Source of the DNA: Deltaproteobacteria bacterium
GTDB lineage: Bacteria > Desulfobacterota > Binatia > Binatales > Binataceae
Reading direction: 5' to 3'
DNA: 64,000 bases
Assembly: GCA_021780225.1 (NCBI GenBank)
Contig: JAJXZF010000039.1
Coordinates: forward strand, 62,001-126,000
Made by a program: the position numbers and the translations under genes. Each line of letters starts with the position of its first letter. Positions within the stretch are counted from its first letter, which is position 1. Of this stretch, positions 53,919 through 61,887 are shown in pieces. The notes under the pieces are model-generated. The model was given only the letters and a program-made list of their open reading frames with translations, did not search any database and was not told the DNA's origin.

Positions 53919-54320
53919 TCAGGCGGGTTTGAATTTCACCAGCGTATGCTCCGGCGTGACGTCGTCGAACACGACCGTCACCGGCATCCCGATTTTTATC
54001 CGCTCCGGCTCCACGATCAGATTCGTCGTCATCCGCGGTCCTTCGTCCAGCTCGACGATCGCGAGCACGTAAGGACCATCGGCGAAAGCGCGGCTCGAGG
54101 CGCGGCGCACGACCGTGTAGCTGTACAGCTTGCCTCGGCCGCTCACGCTGCGCCATTCAAGGTTTTCGGAGAGACACTGCGGGCATCGCGGGCGCGGATA
54201 GTAGATGAACGCGCCGCATCCGCCGCATTTCTGAAGTATCAGTTCGTGCCGCCGCACCGCGTCCCAATAGGGAGCGCTGACCGGCGACGGTTTCGGCAGC
54301 GGTTTATGATATTCGCTCAT
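53919..54320 (-). CDS. DUF35 Zn-ribbon/OB-fold protein, thiolase partner
   Basis: The ATG at 54320 overlaps the thiolase-like stop as ATGA. The 133-residue product has the N-terminal helix (PLPKPSPVSAPYWDAVRRHE), a zinc ribbon (CGGCGAFIYYPRPRCPQC) and an OB fold ending EHTLVKFKPA. DUF35 proteins bind acyl-CoA and are obligate partners of thiolase-like enzymes (BbsA, ChsH2-DUF35). Its partner is the coupled thiolase-like protein. Confidence 0.93.
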   Translation of the reverse strand: MSEYHKPLPKPSPVSAPYWDAVRRHELILQKCGGCGAFIYYPRPRCPQCLSENLEWRSVSGRGKLYSYTVVRRASSRAFADGPYVLAIVELDEGPRMTTNLIVEPERIKIGMPVTVVFDDVTPEHTLVKFKPA

Positions 54321-55477
54321 GCCCGGCGCTCCAGAATCAGGCTGACCTGTTCGCTCATAATGCCGCCGTTGCCGTTGACGTAGGCGAGCGCGGCGTCCTT
54401 GACCTGCCGCCCTTCGCCGCGGCCCATCAACTGGCGGATTCCTTCGACCACGTGACTCATGCCGCCGCCCAACCCCGGTTGTCCGAAGGAGAGCTGACCG
54501 CCGTGCGTATTGCACGGAAAATCTCCGGCGTAGGAAAGATCATGCTCGGCGACGAACGGCCCGCCCTGCCCTTTTTTGCAGAAGCCGGCGTCTTCCAGCG
54601 TGACCAGCACCGTGATCGTGTAGCAATCGTAAGGGCAGACCAGATCGATGTCCTTGCGCTCGACGCCCGCCATCTTGAAGGCGTTCTCGGCGGCGGGTTT
54701 GATCGGCGAATCGGTCAGCGACGGCGCGTAGGTGATGCTGGCGTGGTTCGAGTACTCGCCCGCGCCGATCAGCCATGCGGGCGGATTCTTCGCCCGCCGC
54801 GCGACTTCCGGCGACGCGACGATCACCGCCGATCCGCCCGAGCACGGGCTGACGATTTCAAACAGATGCAGCGGATCCACGATCATCCGCGAAGCGAGCA
54901 CGTCGGCGATCGTAAGCGGCTTGTCGCCGAACGCCGCGAGCGGATTTTTGAGCGCGTTCTTGCGCTGATCGACGGCGACTTTCGCCATCTGCTCGGGCGT
55001 GGTGCCGTATTCGTACATATGGCGGTTGGCGATCATCGCGTAGCCGCAGTTCGCGCCGATATTGCCGTATGGCGCCTCGAATTCGCGCTGCACCGAAACG
55101 ACCGGCACTTTTTGATCGCCCAGCCGGTTCAGGTCGGCGACGATACAGAGCACCGCCGAGCACATCCCCGCGCCGATCGCGGCCGCCGCCCGCCAAATCA
55201 TTCCAGCCGGACTGGCGCCGCCGATATCGACGACGTTCAGCATCCGCGGATTTATCCCCAGCACCTCGGCCGCGCTCGCGGGATAGATGAAGCCGGGGTC
55301 CGCCACTGGCATCCCGACCAGAAAACCGTCGATGTCTTTCTTTTCGAGGCCGGCGTCGGCGATCGCTTCCGCCGTCAAACGGCCCATCAGGCCGAGCGGC
55401 GTCGCATTCGGCGGCGCTTCCTTCCACGGTTTGAGCTCGGCGATTCCGATCGCCGCCGCTTTACCTTTCAAACTCAT
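54317..55477 (-). CDS. Thiolase-like protein without nucleophilic Cys (SCP2/Ltp2-like)
   Basis: A 386-residue SCP2-thiolase fold. At the nucleophile position it reads NVVDIGGASPAGM (residues 81-93), without Cys; the HDCF-like motif is PYDCYTI (282-288) and the GHP motif is changed to GQP (332-334). Thus the classical Claisen machinery is missing. Such proteins paired with DUF35, as with Ltp2 of steroid side-chain degradation, are retro-aldolases using Tyr residues. Tyr283 and Tyr286 are candidates. An AGGAG lies before the ATG. It is coupled to the DUF35 gene. Confidence 0.88.
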   Translation of the reverse strand: MSLKGKAAAIGIAELKPWKEAPPNATPLGLMGRLTAEAIADAGLEKKDIDGFLVGMPVADPGFIYPASAAEVLGINPRMLNVVDIGGASPAGMIWRAAAAIGAGMCSAVLCIVADLNRLGDQKVPVVSVQREFEAPYGNIGANCGYAMIANRHMYEYGTTPEQMAKVAVDQRKNALKNPLAAFGDKPLTIADVLASRMIVDPLHLFEIVSPCSGGSAVIVASPEVARRAKNPPAWLIGAGEYSNHASITYAPSLTDSPIKPAAENAFKMAGVERKDIDLVCPYDCYTITVLVTLEDAGFCKKGQGGPFVAEHDLSYAGDFPCNTHGGQLSFGQPGLGGGMSHVVEGIRQLMGRGEGRQVKDAALAYVNGNGGIMSEQVSLILERRA

Positions 55478-55617
55478 CGGTGCAGCGCTCCTGACTTTTC
55501 ATTGAGTTGGAATTAGCACAGAAATTCCCGCCGGCGTTAGCGCATCGGCGGGCGGTCCGCGGCGCTGACACGGCGGGGCGCATCGTGTAGCGTGAGGCGG
55601 TTAAAGGAGTTCCATAA

Positions 55618-55797
55618 ATGGCGTTCATTCTCTGCGATGACCACAACCTGTCCGTCGAAGCCGACGGCATCGACCCCGCCGCCGCGCGCAAGCTGATGCT
55701 CTCGGAGCCGAAGCCGAATCCGACTCCGATCGAGCGTGAAGTGATTGATTTCGGCAAAGTCCATCGCGAATGCAATCTGCGCGTGCTCGCCGACTGA
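55618..55797 (+). CDS. Small conserved-looking protein, 59 residues
   Basis: ATG at 55618, preceded by AAAGGAG 8 nt away. The product begins MAFILCDDHNLSVEADGIDP and ends REVIDFGKVHRECNLRVLAD, with no membrane segment or signal. The good ribosome binding site, coding-like third-position GC and isolation between divergent genes support a real gene. A pair of separated Cys residues (6 and 52) is noted. Family unknown. Confidence 0.7.
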   Translation: MAFILCDDHNLSVEADGIDPAAARKLMLSEPKPNPTPIEREVIDFGKVHRECNLRVLAD

Positions 55798-55898
55798 TCC
55801 GCCGGGCGCGCCGTTGCGCCGCATGGACCTCGCGGGCCGCGCTTTTGTAAGTTCGGCTGAGCGCCCGAATCAGGCGCATTGAAACCGGGAGCGCCAGG

Positions 55899-57074
55899 AT
55901 GCCGCCATTCGATTTGAAAGACCGCGCCGCGATCGCCGGCGCCGGCGCGTCCGCCTACGGACGGCGCCTGATGCGCAGCGCGATCGATCTCGCCGCCGAC
56001 GCGATCGCCGCCGCGCTTGACGACGCCGGGCTCGCCCGCGAACGGCTCGACGGCATGATCGTGACCTTCGGCTCGCCAATCGGCGCCGACGCCGACACCC
56101 TCGCGCAGGTGCTGAACCTCAAGCTCCGCGCCTACAATCAGACCTGGGCGCACGGCCGCTTCACCGCGAGCGCGATTCAATGGGCCGCGCTGATGGTCGC
56201 GGGCGGGATGGCCGATTACGTCGCCTGCCTCGCGTCGGTCAGCTTTTCCGGCTTGCGCCGTCCGATGATGGGCGGCGCGGGCAACAGCGAGGGCGCGCGC
56301 GAAGCCGGCGGCTCGCACGGCGAGGACCCGGTGTTCGGCATGACCTCGCCGGGCGCGGGCGCCGCGCTGGTCGCGCGGCGCTACTTCGAGCGTTTCGGCG
56401 CGACCAGCGCGCAACTCGCCGCGATACCGGTCGCGTTCCGCAAGCACGCGGCGCTGAACTCCGCCGCGATCATGCGCGAGCCATTCTCGGCCGGCGACCA
56501 TCAGGCGTCGCGCTTCGTCTGCGAACCGCTCCATCTGCTCGACTACTGCCTGATCAACGACGGCGCCGCCTGCGTAATCGTGACCAGCGCCGAACGCGCG
56601 CGCGACCTGCGCAAGCCGCCGGTCCATATCGCCGGGATGCAGCCGTTGCCGGCCGGCCGCGAGGAATTCATCTGGGCGTACCCGGGATTCGGCGTCGCCC
56701 AGCAATCGGTCTTCGACTACGACGCCGGCGCGCCGCCCGTCTATAAAATGGCCGGCGTCGGTCCGCGCGATATCGACGCGCTCTTCACCTACGACGCCTT
56801 CTCGATTCTCGCCTGGATGGCGCTCGAACGCTTCGGCTTTTGCAAGCCAGGCGAAGCCGCGGGCTTCACGCAGGACGGCCGGATCGAGCTTGGCGGCGCA
56901 CTGCCGATGAACGTGAACGGCGGCCTGCTTTCCGAGGCCCATATCATGGGATGGAACCATCAGGTTGAAATCGTGCGGCAACTGCGCGGCGAATGCGGTC
57001 CGCGGCAAGTCGCCGGCGCCGAAGTTATTCAATGGGCGAACGCCTACGGCGACTCGCTGATTTATCATCGTTAA
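55899..57074 (+). CDS. Thiolase-like protein without nucleophilic Cys (SCP2/Ltp2-like), second
   Basis: A 391-residue SCP2-thiolase fold. The nucleophile position reads WAHGRFTAS (residues 83-91) with no Cys, the HDCF-like motif is TYDAFSI with Tyr298, and the GHP segment is SEAHIMG. It therefore differs from both the active thiolase at 43142 and the GQP version at 54317. A Tyr near residue 294-298 is where Ltp2-type aldolases hold a catalytic tyrosine, so aldol cleavage is plausible. It is followed by its DUF35 partner 38 nt later on the same strand. Confidence 0.87.
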   Translation: MPPFDLKDRAAIAGAGASAYGRRLMRSAIDLAADAIAAALDDAGLARERLDGMIVTFGSPIGADADTLAQVLNLKLRAYNQTWAHGRFTASAIQWAALMVAGGMADYVACLASVSFSGLRRPMMGGAGNSEGAREAGGSHGEDPVFGMTSPGAGAALVARRYFERFGATSAQLAAIPVAFRKHAALNSAAIMREPFSAGDHQASRFVCEPLHLLDYCLINDGAACVIVTSAERARDLRKPPVHIAGMQPLPAGREEFIWAYPGFGVAQQSVFDYDAGAPPVYKMAGVGPRDIDALFTYDAFSILAWMALERFGFCKPGEAAGFTQDGRIELGGALPMNVNGGLLSEAHIMGWNHQVEIVRQLRGECGPRQVAGAEVIQWANAYGDSLIYHR

Positions 57075-57112
57075 CCGCCGATCGCCGAAGCGTCGGCCGG
57101 GAGGGATGGCGG

Positions 57113-57544
57113 ATGGCCGCGAACCAAGACGACTACGCAAAACCGCGTCCCGCGATCAGCGCGCTCAACCGGCCCTATTGGGACGCCCTGCGCCGGCGCG
57201 AACTCGTGCTGCAGCGATGCGGCGAATGCGGCATGCGCTGGTATCCGGCGGCGCCGCTGTGCCCGCGATGCTGGTCGCGGCGGATCGAATGGACGCCGGC
57301 CAGCGGCCGCGGCCGCGTCAATTCGTGGGTGGTGTTCCATCAATCCTATTTCCGCGGCTTCGACGCCGAAATTCCCTACAACGTCGCCGAGGTCGAACTG
57401 GAGGAGGGGCCGCGCCTGCTGACCAATCTGATCGGCGTCGGCGCCGGCGAAATCCGCGCCGGGATGGAAGTCGAGGTCGTTTTCGACGACGCCGCGGCCG
57501 ATCTGACCCTGGCCAAATTCCGGCCGCGCCGCGGCGCGGCGTAA
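57113..57544 (+). CDS. DUF35 Zn-ribbon/OB-fold protein, second
   Basis: I use the ATG at 57113, after GGGAGGGATGGCGG. The 143-residue protein has a helix (RPAISALNRPYWDALRRREL), the zinc ribbon CGECGMRWYPAAPLCPRC and an OB fold with TPASGRGRVNSWVV and ADLTLAKFRP. It is the partner of the thiolase-like protein encoded just upstream. Confidence 0.93.
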   Translation: MAANQDDYAKPRPAISALNRPYWDALRRRELVLQRCGECGMRWYPAAPLCPRCWSRRIEWTPASGRGRVNSWVVFHQSYFRGFDAEIPYNVAEVELEEGPRLLTNLIGVGAGEIRAGMEVEVVFDDAAADLTLAKFRPRRGAA

Positions 57545-57644
57545 GGCGGGCCGATTGGACAATCGCTGTCTCATTTTGTAGTTTTGCTGCGGACAGGTTC
57601 GCAATTTAACTAATTTTCCCGCCGTCAATGGGGAGGTACGTTTG

Positions 57645-58907
57645 ATGTCTCAAAAGCCTCGCATGCTGGAAGGCTATCGCGTCCTGGACTTCACCCAGTT
57701 CGTCGCCGGTCCCACCTGCTCACGCCTGCTGGCCGAGATGGGCGCCGAGGTGGTCAAGCTCGAACTCGCGCCCGAGGGCGATCGCGTGCGCTCCGGCGGC
57801 CTCAAACCGCTCAAGGCGGAGTTAAAGGATTCGAGCCACAGCACCTACTATCTTCAGCACGACCACAGCAAGCTCAGCTTCGCGATCGATATGAAGAAGC
57901 CCGGAGCGCGCGAGCTGGTGATGTCGATGATTCCGAAGTTCGACGTGCTCGTCGAAAATTTCGCGCCCGGAGTGATCGAGCGGCTCGGCTTTTCCTACGA
58001 GGACGTGAAGAAGGCCAATCCGAAGATCATCATGTGCTCGATCTCGATGGGCGGGCAGACCGGGCCGCTCGCGGTCAAGGCCGGCTACGACTATATCGGC
58101 CAGGCCTACGCCGGCATCTCCGACGGCATCGGCGAACCCGACCGCGCGCCGTCGGTCACCACGATGGCGATCGGCGACGTCTCGACCGGCGTGGCGGCGG
58201 CGATGGCGGTCGGCTTCGCGCTGATCCATCGCGAACGCACCGGCGAAGGGCAGTATCTCGACGCCTCGCTGCTCGACACCTACTTCCACATGCACGAGGT
58301 CACGGTCCCGCAGGTTTCGCTGCGCGGCGACAAGTACAAGCCGACCCGCGCCGGCTCGCAGCATCCGGGCGGCGGTCCCACCGGCATCTTCCACTATCGC
58401 GGCGACCAGTACGTTTACTTGTGCGTGCCCACCGCGCATCAGTGGGTCCAGTGCTGCCGCGCGATGGGGATGCCGGAATTGGCGGCCGATCCGCGCTTCC
58501 GCAGCGCCCGCGGCCGGCGCGACAACGCCGCCGAACTGCAGAAGATCATCGAGGATTGGCTCGCGTCGCATCCGACCCGCGACGACGCGATCGCCGCGCT
58601 CGACAAGGAGCGCGTGCCCTGCGCGCCGGTTTATACGGTCAACGAGGCGATCAAGCATCCGCATCTTAACGAGCGCAAGACTGTGCGCTGGATCGAGGAT
58701 CCGCTGCTCGGCCGCGTCGCGATTCCGGGCGTGCCGGTCAAGTTTTCGGCGTGGCCCGATCGGACCGATCTGCGTTCCGCCCGGCTCGGCGAGGACAACG
58801 AACGCGTCCTGCACGAATACGCGGGCCTGTCCGACGACAAGATCAAGCGGCTCTACGCCGAAGGCGTGCTGGTGCGCGACAAGACGCTCGGCGCCCAGCC
58901 GGCGTAA
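57645..58907 (+). CDS. CaiB/BaiF family CoA transferase
   Basis: The ATG at 57645 has GGGGAGG 8 nt upstream; a TTG one codon earlier is ignored. The 420-residue protein opens LEGYRVLDFTQFVAGPTCSRL and LAEMGAEVVKLE, the family III CoA-transferase signature; the catalytic Asp is expected in QYLDASLLDTYF. It moves CoA between acyl groups through a mixed anhydride. In this region it could activate a carboxylic substrate for the acyl-CoA pathway. A terminator follows. Confidence 0.93.
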   Translation: MSQKPRMLEGYRVLDFTQFVAGPTCSRLLAEMGAEVVKLELAPEGDRVRSGGLKPLKAELKDSSHSTYYLQHDHSKLSFAIDMKKPGARELVMSMIPKFDVLVENFAPGVIERLGFSYEDVKKANPKIIMCSISMGGQTGPLAVKAGYDYIGQAYAGISDGIGEPDRAPSVTTMAIGDVSTGVAAAMAVGFALIHRERTGEGQYLDASLLDTYFHMHEVTVPQVSLRGDKYKPTRAGSQHPGGGPTGIFHYRGDQYVYLCVPTAHQWVQCCRAMGMPELAADPRFRSARGRRDNAAELQKIIEDWLASHPTRDDAIAALDKERVPCAPVYTVNEAIKHPHLNERKTVRWIEDPLLGRVAIPGVPVKFSAWPDRTDLRSARLGEDNERVLHEYAGLSDDKIKRLYAEGVLVRDKTLGAQPA

Positions 58908-58938
58908 TCCGCCGAAGCGGTATTTCAACGCTTAACGA

Positions 58939-58974
58939 AAAGGGCCGCGCGAGCGCTCGCGCGGCCCTTCGCTT
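58939..58974. terminator. Perfect 30-nt palindrome terminator
   Basis: A palindrome from 58940 to 58969, beginning AAGGGCCGCG and ending CGCGGCCCTT, forms a 15-bp arm hairpin followed by CGCTTTT on the plus strand. It lies 32 nt after the CoA transferase gene and 48 nt from the end of the convergent DUF169 gene, so it may terminate both. Confidence 0.8.
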
Positions 58975-59016
58975 TTGCCGGCATCACCGTAACGCCGGCG
59001 ATGCGCGGCGGCGCGG

Positions 59017-59823
59017 CTACGCGCCCGGCTTGTCGCGCTCGACCAGCATCTTCATCAGGGTTTGATAGGTCGGCGGCATCGTGACGGTCTCGCGCATCGC
59101 GACCGTGATCGGATAGCGGACGCCGCCCTTGTGCGTGCCCTCCAGCCCCTCGATTATCTCCTCCGCGTATTCCCACGGAAACGCGAAGACCATCTCGGTA
59201 TCCTGCGTGCCGCCGAAGACGCGATCGCCGGTGCAGGGCAGGATCACTTTGGGCGCGTTCGCGGTCATCGTCTGAATCACGATTTCCGCGCAATCCAGCC
59301 GTCCGCCGGTCGAACTGGTGATATTGCCGCCCCGCCGGTAGAGCGCGGCGTGCGCCAGCCGCAGCACCTGCGCGCTGTTGCCGTAAACCGCGATCACGTG
59401 CGGCGCGAACTTCGTCCGATTGAGCGGCGCGACGCAGACGTAGTCGTACGAGCCTGGGGCGAATTTCCAGACGCTGGCTTCGAGCTTCGCCGCCGCATCC
59501 TCGTCCTTGCAATACATTCCGTTCGACGCGTAGCCGTGCCGGTACTCGTCGTTGGGCGCGCGGAAGCCGAACGCGATCGCCGCGAGCGGGCAGATCACGT
59601 CGTCGCGGCCCACCGCGATGCCCCATCCGTAGCGCCGCGCCACACCTATCGACTGGCAGACGATCCAGTTCTCCTTGAAGCTCTGGCTCGGCACCTTCAC
59701 GTCGTCGGGAATCGCCTCGCCCTTCTGGAGCATCCGGATCGCCAGCGGAAAAGAATCGGGCCGCACGAAGCGCGCGATGGCGTCTTCGAGCCGTTTGAGC
59801 GTCGCCGCCGCTTTTTCTTCCAT
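59017..59823 (-). CDS. DUF169 domain protein
   Basis: The ATG at 59823 gives 268 residues; the longer frame begins in MITE copy 5 and is rejected. The product has the DUF169 outline, with VGRDDVICPLAAIAFGF and later YDYVCVAPLNRTKFAPHVIA and GDRVFGGTQDTEMVFAF. The family is uncharacterised and common in anaerobes and soil bacteria, sometimes beside CoA-related genes. It has no signal peptide and no recognised catalytic residues. Confidence 0.8.
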   Translation of the reverse strand: MEEKAAATLKRLEDAIARFVRPDSFPLAIRMLQKGEAIPDDVKVPSQSFKENWIVCQSIGVARRYGWGIAVGRDDVICPLAAIAFGFRAPNDEYRHGYASNGMYCKDEDAAAKLEASVWKFAPGSYDYVCVAPLNRTKFAPHVIAVYGNSAQVLRLAHAALYRRGGNITSSTGGRLDCAEIVIQTMTANAPKVILPCTGDRVFGGTQDTEMVFAFPWEYAEEIIEGLEGTHKGGVRYPITVAMRETVTMPPTYQTLMKMLVERDKPGA

Positions 59824-59846
59824 CTCAGGTCCGCCTTGTACGCCTC

Positions 59847-60052
59847 TGGCGTGGTGTCTCGCAAACAACTTCCACCTGATGCCTTATCAGCTTGGCGCGC
59901 AAGCCGCCCAGCGCGGAGCGGCAAGGGATGGATTGCCGGGTCTAGGCCCGGCAATGACGAACAGAGTTGGTCATGCCCGGACTTGATCCGGGCATCCACG
60001 CCGAGCGCAAGACAGACGCGGAGCGCATACTTATTCAGGGGACGCTACTCTA
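59847..60052 (+). repeat. MITE-like dispersed repeat, copy 5
   Basis: Left end TGGCGTGGTGTCTCGCAAAC and right end CAGGGGACGCTACTCTA; the left TA has changed to TG. Internal hairpins are present. The right-end TA is part of the TAG stop codon (60050-60052) of the MaoC-like gene. Confidence 0.85.
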
Positions 60053-60739
60053 ACGCCGTTTCTTGCGCGGAGTCGCGCCTTTGGATTTTGCCATTCGCGC
60101 CGACGGCTTGACCTTTTTCGCCGCTTTCGCCGGCTTGACGGCTTTCACCGCGACACGCCGCACCGGCCGCACCGCCCGGGCGCGAGCCGCACGAACAGCG
60201 CGCAGCGCCGGCGCCGTTTCGCCCGCGCCCGCTTCCAAACCGTCGGTGCTGAATGAACGCTTTTTGATCAACACGCGGCGCTCGCCCTCGAACACCGTCT
60301 CGCCGCGCTGGTTGACGCCCAGATGGCGAAAATGAACCAAGCCAGCGTTCTTATGGCCGCGCAGCAACTCGGGGCTGTCGTCCTTCCACAACACTTCGGT
60401 GAAAGCGTGGAGCGTATCGCCGTGAATGACGGATACGCGGAAGCGCACTTTGTCGAGACTTACCTCTTCGACCGCCTGTTCGCCCGTGTCCTGCATCGCA
60501 AGCCCGATCACCAGCGACGCGGTAACGCCGCCAAAGACGATCCGATGCTTCTGTGCGGCGACCTGCTCGGCCAGCTCTTCATTGAAGTGGAGCTGCGCGG
60601 TGTTCATCACGAGGTTGGTGATGAGCACATTTTCGAGCGCTTCCATGGTCTTGCCGCGCACATGCTCGTAAACGTCGCCGGCGTTGAAATCCTCGTAATA
60701 ATTGCCCCGGCCGGTCAGGGCCGCCGCATCGACGCTCAT
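60050..60739 (-). CDS. MaoC-like dehydratase with basic C-terminal tail
   Basis: The 229-residue protein has a hotdog MaoC domain (NYYEDFNAGDVYEHVRGKTM ... HRIVFGGVTASLVIGLAM). The catalytic dyad motif GDxNPLH reads MNTAQLH here, so Asp is replaced by Asn while His is kept. After residue 170 a tail rich in Ala, Lys, Arg and Pro follows (KAVKPAKAAKKVKPSARM), histone-H1-like. The stop codon is provided by MITE copy 5, so the tail may have been reshaped by that insertion. The start overlaps the ACAD stop by 4 nt. Confidence 0.85.
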   Translation of the reverse strand: MSVDAAALTGRGNYYEDFNAGDVYEHVRGKTMEALENVLITNLVMNTAQLHFNEELAEQVAAQKHRIVFGGVTASLVIGLAMQDTGEQAVEEVSLDKVRFRVSVIHGDTLHAFTEVLWKDDSPELLRGHKNAGLVHFRHLGVNQRGETVFEGERRVLIKKRSFSTDGLEAGAGETAPALRAVRAARARAVRPVRRVAVKAVKPAKAAKKVKPSARMAKSKGATPRKKRR

Positions 60740-61887
60740 TCGTTCCCTCCGAGCAGGCGATCCGAGATGATCCGCAACTGGATTTGCGAGGTGCCCTCGA
60801 AAATTTTCGTCAGCCGCGCGTCGCGCCAGTAGCGTTCGAGCGGCAGGTCCTTGGTGTAGCCGTAACCGCCGTGGATTTGCAGCGCGTCGCTGGTCACCCG
60901 CTCCGCCATTTCAGAGGCGAAATACTTGACCATCGACGCCTCCTTGTCGCAGCGCCGCTTGCCGTCCACCTCGGTCGCGACGAAATACATCAATTGGCGC
61001 GCCGCTTCGATATTCGCCGCCATCTCGGCCAGCTTGAAGCGGATCGCCTGAAACTCCGCGATCGGCTTGCGGAATTGCACCCGCCGTTGCGAGTAGGTGA
61101 TCGCGTCCTCGAGCGCGCCGCGCGCCAGCCCGATCGCCCGGGCCGCGGTATGCACGCGCGCGATTTCAAGGAACGACATCATGGTGTAGAAGCCGCGCCC
61201 TTCCTTGCCGATCACGGTGTTCGCCGGAATGCGGAAATTGTCGAAATGCAGTTCCCAGGTCTTCCAGCCGAAATAGCCGATTTTCCGAATCGGCGAGCCG
61301 GTGACGCCCTCGGGCAGCTTGCCCCGTTCTTTTTCGATCAGGAACTGCGTGATGCCGACGTGGCGGCGTTTCTCTTCGGGCGGCGAAGTGCGCGCGAACA
61401 GATGGATGAAGTCGGCGCCGTCGGCGAAGGTGCACCAGGTCTTGGTGCCGTTGACGACGAAGTAATCGCCCTCGCGCGTCGCCCGGCAGGCGACGTTGGC
61501 GAGATCCGAGCCGGCGTCCGGCTCCGACAGCGAAAACGCGCCCAGCAGCTCGCCGCGCGCCATCGGCGGAAAATATTTCCGTTTCTGCTCCTCGCTCGGA
61601 TCGCCGTAGATGCCGTTGCCGCGCGCGATGATGCTGGCCACGCTCATCCACGCCCGCCCCAGTTCCTCGGTGACCAGCGCGTATTCGAACACGCCGAGTC
61701 CCAGCCCGCCGTATTCTTCCGGAATCAGAATTCCGAAATAGCCCAGCTCGCCCATCTTGCGGCGCAACTCCATCGGAATCTCGCCTTCGACCGGATCGAG
61801 CTTGTTGGCGGCCGGCAGCACTTCGTTCATCGCGAAATCGCGCGCGGTCTGCTGAATCAGTTTTCGTTCTTCGGTTATGTAGCTCAT
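60736..61887 (-). CDS. Acyl-CoA dehydrogenase
   Basis: Starting at the ATG at 61887, overlapping the upstream MaoC stop, the product has 383 residues. GAFSLSEPDAGSDLANVACR binds FAD/substrate, ALQIHGGYGYTKDLPLERYW and KIFEGTSQIQLRII carry the catalytic Glu of EGTS. It would form an alpha,beta-double bond in an acyl-CoA, reducing ETF. It is flanked on both sides by coupled MaoC-like genes whose hydratase step is the next reaction. Confidence 0.94.
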   Translation of the reverse strand: MSYITEERKLIQQTARDFAMNEVLPAANKLDPVEGEIPMELRRKMGELGYFGILIPEEYGGLGLGVFEYALVTEELGRAWMSVASIIARGNGIYGDPSEEQKRKYFPPMARGELLGAFSLSEPDAGSDLANVACRATREGDYFVVNGTKTWCTFADGADFIHLFARTSPPEEKRRHVGITQFLIEKERGKLPEGVTGSPIRKIGYFGWKTWELHFDNFRIPANTVIGKEGRGFYTMMSFLEIARVHTAARAIGLARGALEDAITYSQRRVQFRKPIAEFQAIRFKLAEMAANIEAARQLMYFVATEVDGKRRCDKEASMVKYFASEMAERVTSDALQIHGGYGYTKDLPLERYWRDARLTKIFEGTSQIQLRIISDRLLGGNE

